Below are positions 24,033-32,393 of a stretch of 35,419 bases of DNA, in pieces (within the stretch, counting starts at the first letter, position 1; each line of letters opens with the position of its first letter). The notes beneath the pieces were generated by a model. That model made no database searches. It saw only the letters and a list, made by a program, of their open reading frames with translations, and was not told where the DNA came from. The stretch comes from CAYJPV01 sp964396055 (lineage in GTDB: Bacteria; Acidobacteriota; Vicinamibacteria; Vicinamibacterales; JAKQTR01): assembly GCA_964396055.1 (NCBI GenBank), contig CAYNDV010000034.1, forward strand, positions 1 to 35,419. The letters are read 5' to 3'. Both the position numbers and the translations under genes were made by a program.

Positions 24033-25766
24033 TCAGGGCTGGTCGTCCTGGTCGCCGCGGATCACGGTGTCACCCCAGACGATCCGGGCGCGCTCGTCGA
24101 AGACCTGAAGATAGCCGTCTCCCCACACGATGCGGCTGAGATCGCCCCACACCGCGTCGTTCAGGTCTCCCCACACGATGCGCCGGCTCTCATCCCAGAC
24201 CAGCTCGGAGAGGTCGCCCCAGACGATGCGTCTGGCGTCCGCCCAGAGCCGCGACGAGGTGGCCGGCCAGGCTGGCCGCGTGCCCGGGGTCCAGTCGACC
24301 GCCAGCGGGTCTTCGAGCACGACGAGGGTCTGGGCGCCAGCGGTGGTTGATTGCAGGAGGCCGGATACGGGTTCGAACCAGGCGAGCCCGTCGGCGAAGA
24401 CCGGCTCGCCGGCAATCAAGGTGGCCGGCAGCCCGTCGCCGGGACGGCTGAGCAGGAGGTGCGCGGCGAGCACGTTCAGGCTGCCGGCCCCCGCGTCGAT
24501 GGCCCCGGCGCCGGGGACGGCGCTGGCGCTCAACTGCAGCGCGAGGCGGACGCGTTCCGGATCCAGCTGCGGGTGTGCCTGCAGCAGCAGCGCCACCGCG
24601 CCGCTCGCGACGCCGGTGGCCATGCTGCTGCCCGAGAGTTCGAGGTAGCTGGCGGCACCGGTGCCACCGCGGATGAGATCCGGATAATTCCGCGACAAGT
24701 ACGAGCCCGCTGCCGCCAGCGACACGATCCGATTGCCGGGCGCCACGAGATCCGGTTTCACCAGCAGGTCAATGGGCGTCGGGCCTCGCGAGCTGTAGGT
24801 GGCCATCACGTCGTCGGAACGAACGGGTGTCCGGCGGGTGTTGAGGGCGCCCACCGTCAGCGCGTACGGCGAGTTGCCCGGCGACGAGATAGCACCCACG
24901 ATGGGCGTGCCGTCGTCTGCCACGCCATTGTTGCCCGCCGAAGCGACCACGACGATCCCGGCGAGGAAGGCCCGCGCCACGGCGTGGCACAGGGGATCAT
25001 CGAGGTACGACTCGAACACCGGGTGCCCGAGCGACAGGTTGATCACGCGGATCTTGAAACGCTCGCGGTTCTCGACGGCCCAGTCGAGCGCCGCGATGAC
25101 GTCGCTCGTATACCCCGCTCCATCGTCCTGGAGGACGCGGAGGCTCAGCAGGCTGGCCCCGGGAGCCATGCCCGAGGTCCAGGCGGGCACGCCGGTCTTG
25201 CCGGGGACGGCGAGTCCCGTGACGGCGCCGGCCACGTGCGTGCCGTGCCCGTACTTGTCCTCGCCCCCTCCGCTGCGCAGCGCGAAATCGACGCTTGCGA
25301 GCACACGTTTCTTCAGGTCCGGGTGCCGACCGACGCCGGAGTCCACCACGGCAACGACGATGCCCCGGCCGTCGGCCCCGGGCAGCCCGTCGACGCCGGT
25401 CCAGACCTGGCCGGCGCCGGTGGCGACGATGGAGGTCGCCATGGCGCTGCCGACCGGCGTATCGAGCGCCAGGTGATCGATGGCCGCATCGCGCCGGACG
25501 CGGCGGATGTCGTTCGCCGTCAGGTCGTAGACGGAGGTGTACCGCTGGGCCTTGACGGCGGTCAGGCGGTGCTTCGCCTTCAGGCGGTTGCGGGTGGTGG
25601 CGCCCCCGTCGATGACGACGCGCGCGGTGCCGTCGGGGTTGCCGTCGAGCCAGGCCTGCAGGTCGCGGGAGACCCGGGCCTGGTGGCCCTGCGCCGGGGC
25701 CGACTCCGCGCCGCCGAGGACGCAGACAAACGCCAGCGTGCCGCCGACGAGCCATCGCAGTGTCAC
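24033..25766 (-). CDS. Secreted S8 subtilisin-family protease with octapeptide IVWG tail
   Basis: A 577-residue exported serine protease, paralogous to the one at 21923-23677. Signal peptide about residues 1-26 ending SAPAQ. The catalytic domain has Asp142 (VAVVDSGVG), His174 (YGHGTHVAGAV), Asn279 (ASAGNNG) and Ser381 (SGSSMATG). The C-terminal tail (about residues 517-573) is seven octapeptides in perfect register: RIVWGDLS, ELVWDESR, RIVWGDLN, DAVWGDLS, RIVWGDGY, LQVFDERA, RIVWGDTV. The start is GTG 25766, set by AGGAGG just upstream; the in-frame TTG at 25805 would lie in the leader. A sigma54-type promoter lies at 25811-25827. Both proteases share the marker segment NLSLGHPVFES or NMSLGHPIFES, indicating duplication of a common ancestor followed by divergence of tail period. 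Confidence 0.9.
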   Translation of the reverse strand: MTLRWLVGGTLAFVCVLGGAESAPAQGHQARVSRDLQAWLDGNPDGTARVVIDGGATTRNRLKAKHRLTAVKAQRYTSVYDLTANDIRRVRRDAAIDHLALDTPVGSAMATSIVATGAGQVWTGVDGLPGADGRGIVVAVVDSGVGRHPDLKKRVLASVDFALRSGGGEDKYGHGTHVAGAVTGLAVPGKTGVPAWTSGMAPGASLLSLRVLQDDGAGYTSDVIAALDWAVENRERFKIRVINLSLGHPVFESYLDDPLCHAVARAFLAGIVVVASAGNNGVADDGTPIVGAISSPGNSPYALTVGALNTRRTPVRSDDVMATYSSRGPTPIDLLVKPDLVAPGNRIVSLAAAGSYLSRNYPDLIRGGTGAASYLELSGSSMATGVASGAVALLLQAHPQLDPERVRLALQLSASAVPGAGAIDAGAGSLNVLAAHLLLSRPGDGLPATLIAGEPVFADGLAWFEPVSGLLQSTTAGAQTLVVLEDPLAVDWTPGTRPAWPATSSRLWADARRIVWGDLSELVWDESRRIVWGDLNDAVWGDLSRIVWGDGYLQVFDERARIVWGDTVIRGDQDDQP

Positions 25767-25810
25767 TGATCCTCCTCGGGCGCTCCGCACCCGGATCCTC
25801 GGCAATCGAG

Positions 25811-25827
25811 AGCAGGTCCCGTGCCAG
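25811..25827 (-). promoter_or_regulatory. Candidate sigma54 promoter of the second subtilase gene
   Basis: The minus strand reads CTGGCACGGGACCTGCT, one mismatch from the consensus YTGGCACGRNNNTTGCW. The invariant GG (25825-25824) and GC (25813-25812) are correctly spaced. Initiation near 25800 gives a leader of about 34 bases before the GTG start. About 100 bases further upstream CGAGACAGCGTG (25899-25910) resembles half of the motif upstream of the sigma54 activator gene. Confidence 0.7.
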
Positions 25828-25905
25828 CGCGGAGGCGGCCGTATCAGGCCGGAAACAGCCCGCGGTCTTCGGGGACTGCCCGGCGCCGCGCGTCACCTCG
25901 AGACA

Positions 25906-25928
25906 GCGTGCCGCGAGATGAGGCACGC
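25906..25928 (-). terminator. Hairpin after the HD-GYP operon, possible terminator
   Basis: GCGTGCC (25906-25912) pairs perfectly with GGCACGC (25922-25928) eight bases after the stop of the last operon gene. No T-run follows. It could instead be part of the control region of the second subtilase gene. Confidence 0.35.
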
Positions 25929-25935
25929 GCGCCGA

Positions 25936-28347
25936 TCACCAGAGCGGAGTTTCCGCCAGCTTGCCGCGGCCGGCCTTGCGGGCGGCCTTGTCCTGGTACA
26001 TCCGCCGGTCGGCGCTGGCGATGAGTTCGTCGGCGCTGTGGCCGTCCTCGGGATAGGTGGCGGCGCCCACGCTGATGGCCAGAGGCACGAGCCGGCCGGG
26101 GAAGGCCTCGAACATGTGCCCGCCCACCGCCTCCTGGATCTCGCGGCGACGGCGCTCGGCCTGCACCCGGTCGCAGTCGCCGAGGATGATCACGAACTCG
26201 TCTCCGGCGTAGCGGGCGCAGACGTCGTATTCGCGCAGGCTCAGCCGCATCGTCTGCGCCACCTCGCGCAGGGCGCGATCGCCGGCCTGGTGCCCGAACT
26301 CGTCGTTGATCTCCTTGAACTTGTCCATGTCGAGCAGCAGCACGGACACGTGACCGGCGTGGCGCTGCGCGCGGGCCACTTCCTGGCCGAACTGACGCTC
26401 CATGAAGCGGCGGTTCGGCAGGCCCGTCAGGACGTCGGTGAGGGACTGTTCCTGGGCACGCTCGAAGACGACGGCGTTGGCGATGACCGGGCCCGCCTGC
26501 GCCGCAATCCGGCTGACGAGCCGGCGGTGATCCGCCGTGTAGGCGCCGTGGGCGGCGTGATAGAAGACGAGGGCGCCGATGGCGCGCTGGTTCAGGTGCA
26601 GGCCCGCCACCAGCACGGACTGCAGGCGCACGGTGCCGGTGGCGGTGCCCCGGGGCGGGACCGCCGCCGGCAGCGCGCGTTCCAGCCCGTCGAGCGTGGC
26701 GGCCGTCAGCATCCGGATGGCGTCGTGGCCCTGGCCGGTGGCGTGCTGGCAGAGATAGAGCTCGGATTCCTCGTCGTAGAGGAACAGCGCGGAGGCCGTC
26801 GAGGGCACCAGGCTGACCAGGCGTGACGACACCAGGGCCAGCACGTCCGAGATCCGCAGGGAGGCGCTGAGGGCCTGCGCCAGTTCGTGCAGGATGTGTT
26901 CCTCGCGGTGGGCGACGGCGATGTCGTCCAGCACGCTGGCCGCCTCCGGCGCCACGGCGGCCCTGGCCGGGGCATCGCTCGACACCGTCTCGTCGCCGCC
27001 GTGCAGCTGCGCCTCGAGGCGCGGCAGGACCTCGACGAACTTCTCGACCAGCGTGGGGTCGAGCGCCGACCCGCCGTTCTCGCGCAGCGTGGCGATGGCC
27101 TCGGCGTAGGTCCGCGCGGGCCGGTAGGGCCGCTCCGACAGCATGGCCGTGAAGCAGTCCACCAGGGCCAGAATCCGCGCGCCCATGGGGATGTCCTCGC
27201 CGCGCAGCCCGCCCGGGTAGCCGCGCCCGTCCCACCGCTCGTGGTGCGCGAGCACCAGGTCGGCCACGGGGTACGGGAAGGGGACCGTGCGCAGGATTTC
27301 GGCGCCGACGCGCGAGTGCGTCTTGAGCCGCTCGAACTCGGCGTGGGAGAGCGGACCGGTCTTGGACAGGATGTGCTCCGGCACAGCCAGGTTGCCGATG
27401 TCGTGCAGCAGGGCGGCGGTGCGGATGCCCCGCACCTCGGGCTCGCTGATCCCGAGGGCACGGGCCAGCCCCTCGGCGTAGACCTGCATCCGCCGGAGGT
27501 GATCGTGCGACGTGCGGTCCTTGGCCTCGATGGCCAGCGCGAGCGACTCGATGACGGCCAGCTGCAGGTCCGACATCTCGCGCACCTGGCGCTGCTCCTC
27601 GACCAGCCGCTCGGAGTACGCGCGGTAGCTCCGGTAGGTGATGTAGGCTGGCAGCGCCAGGATCAACATCAGGATCGCGCCGCCCTGCGCGGTGACGAGG
27701 ATGGCCAGGTGTGCCACGAGCGCGCCCATGTAGTAGGTCGGGCTGCTCCAGAGGAAGTTCCGCTTCCAGACCGTCACCAGGTTCTGCGCCGAGGTCAGCG
27801 AGATGGCGGCGGCGACCAGCAGGCTGTTCAGCAGGAAGTACACCGTGGCCGCCAGGGCCGTGGCGCCCACGTTCGCGATGAGGGGGGCGTCCTGGCTGCC
27901 GCCCGCCAGGCGGAACGTCTGGCCCGCGCAGGCGACGGTGACACCGAGCGCCGCGATGCTGAACACCGTCTGGTGCCAGGGGTTGCGCTCGCGCATCTTG
28001 AAGGTGCACTGGCTCCACGCGCTCGCCATGCCGATCGGGATCGTCCCGGCGGGGCCGAGGGTGATGACGGCGGCGAAGTTGAGCACGTAGGACAGTGACA
28101 GGGTGGAGCCGCCCTGGGTGAGCGGCAGCGCGACCTTGACGGCCGACGTCGCGCTCGAGGCGACGAGCAGGGCCAGGAAGAGCCAGATGTGATCGACGGG
28201 CGGATGGGCCACGGCGTACGCGCCGACCGCTGCGCCGGCGGTCACGAGTGCCACCAGGTACACCTGCATGCGGACCGGGAGGCCGCGGAAGCCGCGCGGA
28301 GTCCGGCGGTCGGCCTGGGCAATGGCGGGGGCGGTCACGATCGTCAT
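25936..28347 (-). CDS. Membrane HD-GYP / GAF / GGDEF cyclic-di-GMP enzyme
   Basis: An 803-residue inner membrane protein. Residues about 27-245 form a multi-span sensor region. An HD-GYP phosphodiesterase domain follows (about 255-450) with HDIGN and HHERWDGRGYPGGL; canonical proteins have HDIGK. A GAF-like domain (about 480-635) precedes a GGDEF cyclase domain (about 640-795) with YAGDEF, and the inhibitory-site motif RxxD (REYD) lies five residues before AGDEF, so the cyclase looks competent and product-inhibited. It could therefore both make and degrade cyclic-di-GMP. Its ATG overlaps the stop of the preceding HD-GYP gene as ATGA. It is the last gene of the regulator operon and a paralogue of the middle gene. 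Confidence 0.93.
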   Translation of the reverse strand: MTIVTAPAIAQADRRTPRGFRGLPVRMQVYLVALVTAGAAVGAYAVAHPPVDHIWLFLALLVASSATSAVKVALPLTQGGSTLSLSYVLNFAAVITLGPAGTIPIGMASAWSQCTFKMRERNPWHQTVFSIAALGVTVACAGQTFRLAGGSQDAPLIANVGATALAATVYFLLNSLLVAAAISLTSAQNLVTVWKRNFLWSSPTYYMGALVAHLAILVTAQGGAILMLILALPAYITYRSYRAYSERLVEEQRQVREMSDLQLAVIESLALAIEAKDRTSHDHLRRMQVYAEGLARALGISEPEVRGIRTAALLHDIGNLAVPEHILSKTGPLSHAEFERLKTHSRVGAEILRTVPFPYPVADLVLAHHERWDGRGYPGGLRGEDIPMGARILALVDCFTAMLSERPYRPARTYAEAIATLRENGGSALDPTLVEKFVEVLPRLEAQLHGGDETVSSDAPARAAVAPEAASVLDDIAVAHREEHILHELAQALSASLRISDVLALVSSRLVSLVPSTASALFLYDEESELYLCQHATGQGHDAIRMLTAATLDGLERALPAAVPPRGTATGTVRLQSVLVAGLHLNQRAIGALVFYHAAHGAYTADHRRLVSRIAAQAGPVIANAVVFERAQEQSLTDVLTGLPNRRFMERQFGQEVARAQRHAGHVSVLLLDMDKFKEINDEFGHQAGDRALREVAQTMRLSLREYDVCARYAGDEFVIILGDCDRVQAERRRREIQEAVGGHMFEAFPGRLVPLAISVGAATYPEDGHSADELIASADRRMYQDKAARKAGRGKLAETPLW

Positions 28348-30728
28348 GACACGCCTCCCTGCGGAACCGGGCGGTCGCCCGGGACGAGATGGGTCTCGGC
28401 CGTGACCGACGCGTCGAGGCGCCGGTGCGAGATCTCGAGCAGGTCGCGCAGCGAGGTGCCGTCGTACGGGCTGCAGGCGAAGCCCACGTGGATGGCGTCG
28501 GTGAGCCGTGCGCTGCCGGGCATGGCCGCGAACGTCTCGGCGAGCCGACCCGTGATGATCTGCCCCGCTGACGCATCGCAGTCCGGCATGAGCACGATGA
28601 GCTCATCGGGCTGGACGCGGAAGATCAGGTCCGCGACACGGGTGGCCGTATTGACCGCCACGGCGGCGTGGGTGATCGCCTCCGGGCCGTCCACGCTGCG
28701 CAGGTGGAGCACGCCGAGCGAGCGGCCACCCAGCGTGTTCCAGAACCCGTCGCGCCGGAGGAGCACGTCGAGGCTGCGCTCGGCGCCCTGGGACGCAGCC
28801 GGGGCCGCATCCGCGTCGGGTTGCCGGGCGAGGGCGGTGCTCACGGCGTCGGTGATGGCCGCCGCCAGCAGTTCCACCGTCCGCGCCTGCACCTCGGTGA
28901 AGGCGCCCGGCTGCGTGGCGAAGAACACCAGGGCGCCAAAGACAGCCCGGTTGCCGTTGAGCGGCACGGCCATCGTGCTGCGGTACCGGGGATTGAGCCC
29001 GTCGAACCGCTCGGCGACGTCGAGGGCGGGGTCGGCATTGACGACCGGCTGCCGGTTGGCCGCGGCCCAGCCGCTGATGCCGTAGCCCATCGGGACCGCC
29101 AGGCCGTCGATGAGCCGTTCCCCGAAGCCGGAGGCGTGGACGACACGCAGTTCCTCGGCCTGCTCGTCGCGGACGAGCACGGCAATGAGGCCGGCAGGCA
29201 CCAGGCGGCGGAGATGCCGCTCGATGACGTCGCACGTCTCGCTCAACGAGGCCTCGCGGCCCGTGCGCGCCAGCCGGTCGCAGAGCTGGAGCAGGGTGTC
29301 GGTGGCATGGATGCGCACGTCGACCGGCAGGGGGGCGTCTGCCTGTCCTTCATGATTGCGCATGTCGCGGGCGGCGCGCGCAAAGCGGTCCAGCACCTCC
29401 GGCAGCGGCTCGTCGACGCTCTCGGCCTCGATGTCGGCCCGGATGGCCTCGAAGGCGTCGACCACCGCCGGGTCGTACATCGTGCCCCGGCGTTCCTTGA
29501 CGATCTCGAGCGCCTGCTCCGGCGAGAGGGCCCGGCGGTACGGGCGGTGCGAGCGCAGGGCGTCGTAGCAGTCGACCACCGACAGCACCCGCGCCCCGAT
29601 CGGGATCGCGTCGCCGGTGAGACCATCGGGGTATCCCGTGCCGTCCCAGTTCTCATGGTGGTGCCTGACGATGGGCACCACCGGATACGGGAAGCCGACG
29701 GCCGAGAGCATGTCCGCGCCGAGGGGCGCGTGCAGTTTCATCCGCTCGTACTCGGCCTCGGTGAGCTTGCCGGGCTTGTTGAGAATGTGCTCGGGCACGG
29801 CCAGCTTGCCCATGTCGTGCAGCAGGGCCGCCGCCTCGATGGCCTTGAGCTCACTGGGGTCCTTCACGCCGAGTGCCCGGGCCAGGCGCAGGGCGAAGGT
29901 CTGGACCCGCCGGATGTGCCCGTGGGTCACCTGGTCCTTGGCGTCGACGGCCATGGCCAGTGTCTCGACCACCTTCAGGTAGAGGCGGTTGACCTCGGCC
30001 AGGTGCACGTTCTCGTCCTCGAGGCGACCCATCGACGACTTGAACGTGAAGTACGAGACCAGAATGAGCGGCGCGATGGCGAGCAGGCCGCCCAGGGTCA
30101 TCGTCCGGGTGTTGACCGCCAGCAGCACGGCAATCGACGCGCCGCCGAAGTAGTTCAGCGACACCCAGAGGAAGTACTTGCGCCACAGGGCCAGGGGCGA
30201 GCTGCCGGCCTCCGTGGCCATGGCCAGCGCGTTGAGCGCGCTGTTGATCAGGAAGTAGGTGGCGCTGAGCAGCAGGGCCGGCAGGCCCACCTCGGTGAGT
30301 GTCACCGCCTCGGCGGCGCCGTGGAGCGGGGGCACGCCGGCCAGGTAATACGCCTGGGAGGCCAGCCACATCGAGACGACAGGCTCGGCGAAGTTGAAGG
30401 CGACGTGCCGGAATTCACGGCGCCGGCGGACCAGCGACACCGCGAGCCCGTCGAGGGCCACCGTGAGCACCGCCGGGGCCCAGCCGAAGAGCAGGACGAG
30501 CGCGAAGAGGAACGTCTCGGAGATCGACAGCGTGGCGTTGAGCGCGGGCACCTTCACGGCGAACGCACCGCTGACCAGGGTCAGCACGGCCAGGAGAATC
30601 CACTGGTTCGCGACGGGCGCTGCGTCGAGCGTCCGGACGGCGTCCGCCAGCCCGGCGAGGCCGGCCAGGAACACCACCGCCACGAACCCGTGGTGCACCC
30701 GCTGCTGCCAGCGGGCGTCGAGTGTCAT
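28344..30728 (-). CDS. Membrane HD-GYP / GAF protein with degenerate GGDEF domain
   Basis: A 794-residue inner membrane protein with the same layout as its downstream neighbour. Multi-span region about residues 12-235, an HD-GYP domain with HDMGKLAVPEHIL and HHHENWDGTGYPDGL (all catalytic motifs intact), a GAF domain (about 475-645; VPMGYGISGWAAANRQPVVNAD), then a C-terminal domain shaped like GGDEF. In that last domain the signature is replaced by RVQPDELIVLMPDCD, so cyclase activity is unlikely and a sensing or regulatory role is more plausible. It probably degrades cyclic-di-GMP. It overlaps both neighbours by four bases (ATGA), implying tight translational coupling with the sigma54 activator before it and the HD-GYP/GGDEF protein after it. 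Confidence 0.93.
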   Translation of the reverse strand: MTLDARWQQRVHHGFVAVVFLAGLAGLADAVRTLDAAPVANQWILLAVLTLVSGAFAVKVPALNATLSISETFLFALVLLFGWAPAVLTVALDGLAVSLVRRRREFRHVAFNFAEPVVSMWLASQAYYLAGVPPLHGAAEAVTLTEVGLPALLLSATYFLINSALNALAMATEAGSSPLALWRKYFLWVSLNYFGGASIAVLLAVNTRTMTLGGLLAIAPLILVSYFTFKSSMGRLEDENVHLAEVNRLYLKVVETLAMAVDAKDQVTHGHIRRVQTFALRLARALGVKDPSELKAIEAAALLHDMGKLAVPEHILNKPGKLTEAEYERMKLHAPLGADMLSAVGFPYPVVPIVRHHHENWDGTGYPDGLTGDAIPIGARVLSVVDCYDALRSHRPYRRALSPEQALEIVKERRGTMYDPAVVDAFEAIRADIEAESVDEPLPEVLDRFARAARDMRNHEGQADAPLPVDVRIHATDTLLQLCDRLARTGREASLSETCDVIERHLRRLVPAGLIAVLVRDEQAEELRVVHASGFGERLIDGLAVPMGYGISGWAAANRQPVVNADPALDVAERFDGLNPRYRSTMAVPLNGNRAVFGALVFFATQPGAFTEVQARTVELLAAAITDAVSTALARQPDADAAPAASQGAERSLDVLLRRDGFWNTLGGRSLGVLHLRSVDGPEAITHAAVAVNTATRVADLIFRVQPDELIVLMPDCDASAGQIITGRLAETFAAMPGSARLTDAIHVGFACSPYDGTSLRDLLEISHRRLDASVTAETHLVPGDRPVPQGGVS

Positions 30729-32056
30729 GACCGCATCTCCTGCACGAGCGCGTACTCGGCGATCTTGCGGTAGAGCGTTTCGCGGCTGATGTCCAGCACC
30801 TGGGCCGCGCGTTTCTTGTTCCAGGACACCGCACCGAGGACGCGGCGGATGTGATCTTTCTCGACGTCGCGCAGGGGCACGAGCACGGCGGCCTCGGGCC
30901 GAGGCGCCGTCAGGGTCGGGTGGAGGAACTGCAGGTCCTTCGGCCGCACGACGCCGTCCTGCCCTGACAGCGCGGCGCGCGAGACCGTGGTTTCCAGTTC
31001 ACGGATGTTGCCCGGCCACGGGTAGCCCATGAGCAGGTCGATGGCCTCGGGCGAGAAGCGCCGGGCGTCGAGCGGCAGGCCGTGCGCCGCGCAGTACCGC
31101 GCCAGGAACCGCTCGGCCAGCACCGGGATGTCGACGGGCCGCTCGCGCAGGGCCGGGAGCCGGATCGTGAACGCGTTGATCCGGTAGTAGAGGTCCTCGC
31201 GAAACGCGTTGTCGGCGACCAGGGATTCGAGCGGCCGGTTGGTGGCGCAGATCAGGCGGAAGTCGACCTCGATGCCCTGGCGGCCTCCGAGGCGCTCGAC
31301 CCGCCGTTCCTCGACCACGCGCAGCAGCTTCGCCTGAGCCAGCGGCGAGAGGTCACCCACCTCGTCGAGGAACAGCGTGCCCTGGTTGGCGAGTTCGATC
31401 CGGCCCGGCTTGCGCTCGTAGGCACCGGTGAAGGCGCCGCGTTCGTACCCGAAGACCTCGGACTCGAACAGCGTGTCCGGCAGCGCGGCGCAGTTCACGG
31501 CCTGGAAGGTCTCGTGCATCCGGCTGCTCAACTCGTGGATGATGCGGGCCACCACCTCCTTGCCGGAGCCCGTCGGGCCGAGGACCAGCACCGAGAGGTC
31601 GGTCTTGGCGACGGTGCGGATCGACTCGAAGACGAGCATCATCTTCTCGTCGCGCCCCATCATGTCGCGGAAGCGCTGGACCGTGGGCGATCGCTCTTCG
31701 ACCGTCTCGCCGGGGCGGTCGGCCAGAAAGTCCGTGAGCTGCTTCGCCAGCTCGGCGTCGGAGGGCTGGGCGGCCTGGTACCGAATCGGCGAACCCGGCA
31801 GGGCCCGCATCACGCCCGAGTGGACCAGCTCGCGCAGGCAGTTGTCCACGTCGGCGCGGATCCGGCCGAAGGTCTGCATCAGCGTTTCGATCTCGAAGGC
31901 CTGCTGCGGCTGGGAGGCCGTGTAGCGCAGGATGCCGGCACGCAACGGCGACTGCACCAGCGTCCGGAACCGCGTGCGGGCCTGGGCCGACACCCGACCG
32001 CTGTCGATGAGGGCGACCGGTCCGGGCGCTGTCGGGTTCGTGGATCGATTCAGCAT
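30725..32056 (-). CDS. Sigma54-dependent transcriptional activator with N-terminal winged-helix-like domain
   Basis: A 443-residue enhancer-binding protein. Residues about 25-100 look like a winged helix (RAGILRYTASQPQQAFEIET, then DNCLRELVHSGVMRAL), in place of the receiver, GAF or PAS domain usual in this class. The AAA+ domain has Walker A GPTGSGKE (160-167), the sigma54-contacting GAFTGA loop (207-212) and Walker B TLFLDEVG. A Fis-type helix-turn-helix ends the protein (NKKRAAQVLDISRETLYRKI). ATG 32056 was chosen: residues upstream of it are not conserved in character and a GAGGAAG lies nearby. It heads a three-gene operon with two HD-GYP proteins (ATGA overlaps), and its own upstream region has a sigma54-like promoter and palindromes, so autoregulation is likely. 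Confidence 0.93.
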   Translation of the reverse strand: MLNRSTNPTAPGPVALIDSGRVSAQARTRFRTLVQSPLRAGILRYTASQPQQAFEIETLMQTFGRIRADVDNCLRELVHSGVMRALPGSPIRYQAAQPSDAELAKQLTDFLADRPGETVEERSPTVQRFRDMMGRDEKMMLVFESIRTVAKTDLSVLVLGPTGSGKEVVARIIHELSSRMHETFQAVNCAALPDTLFESEVFGYERGAFTGAYERKPGRIELANQGTLFLDEVGDLSPLAQAKLLRVVEERRVERLGGRQGIEVDFRLICATNRPLESLVADNAFREDLYYRINAFTIRLPALRERPVDIPVLAERFLARYCAAHGLPLDARRFSPEAIDLLMGYPWPGNIRELETTVSRAALSGQDGVVRPKDLQFLHPTLTAPRPEAAVLVPLRDVEKDHIRRVLGAVSWNKKRAAQVLDISRETLYRKIAEYALVQEMRS

Positions 32057-32120
32057 GGCGACACTTCCTCTGGCGCGGACGTCCTGTCCGATGGCCGTCT
32101 CGTTTCCTGCCAGTCGGATC

Positions 32121-32137
32121 TCAAGAGTCGTGCCAGC
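32121..32137 (-). promoter_or_regulatory. Candidate sigma54 promoter of the activator/HD-GYP operon
   Basis: The minus strand (from 32136) reads CTGGCACGACTCTTGA. The -24 part is a perfect TGGCACG; the -12 element is TTGA rather than TTGC, with the conserved G at correct spacing. Initiation near 32109 would leave a leader of about 52 bases. Confidence 0.5.
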
Positions 32138-32182
32138 CGTCTCAGAGTGGGACACGGCGCGCAATTTCGTGCGTAATCGCGA

Positions 32183-32192
32183 GACACGTGTC
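32183..32192. promoter_or_regulatory. Palindrome GACACGTGTC, possible activator site
   Basis: A perfect ten-base palindrome about 80 bases upstream of the inferred sigma54 start of the activator operon. With its flank it contains CGAGACAC (32180-32187), the same octamer as the inverted repeat at 32264-32293. Confidence 0.45.
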
Positions 32193-32263
32193 CGGCGGCG
32201 TGCCCCGTAGCCCCCCTGCGGGAGGCCAGAAATCGGGCTCGAGCCACAGAAAATGTCAGATCA

Positions 32264-32293
32264 CGAGACACTCGGCGGGCTGGGCGTGTCTCG
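32264..32293. promoter_or_regulatory. Inverted repeat CGAGACAC / GTGTCTCG, possible enhancer site
   Basis: CGAGACAC (32264-32271) and its perfect reverse complement GTGTCTCG (32286-32293) are 14 bases apart, about 170 bases upstream of the inferred start. Such spaced inverted repeats are typical of upstream activator sites for Fis-type helix-turn-helix regulators. Confidence 0.45.
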
Positions 32294-32393
32294 TTCCGGT
32301 ACGGTGTGCGCCAGGTGTGCGGGTCGACGGCGGTTGTGCGCGTCCCGGCCGCGCTGTGCGGCCTCGCACAGTGTCACAGAAGTGGGCACGGGG

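Larger units (their letters stand above)
32057..32393. other. Control region upstream of the sigma54 activator operon
   Basis: No gene is seen in 337 bases. The region holds a sigma54-like promoter, the palindrome GACACGTGTC (32183-32192), a CGAGACAC inverted repeat (32264-32293) and a hairpin of CTGTGCG (32354-32360) with CGCACAG (32365-32371). Confidence 0.7.

Noticed and set aside
32161..32178. Sigma54-like site GCACGAAATTGC on the minus strand near 32165
   Set aside because: The -24 GG is missing and the spacing is one base short; the site at 32121-32136 fits better.
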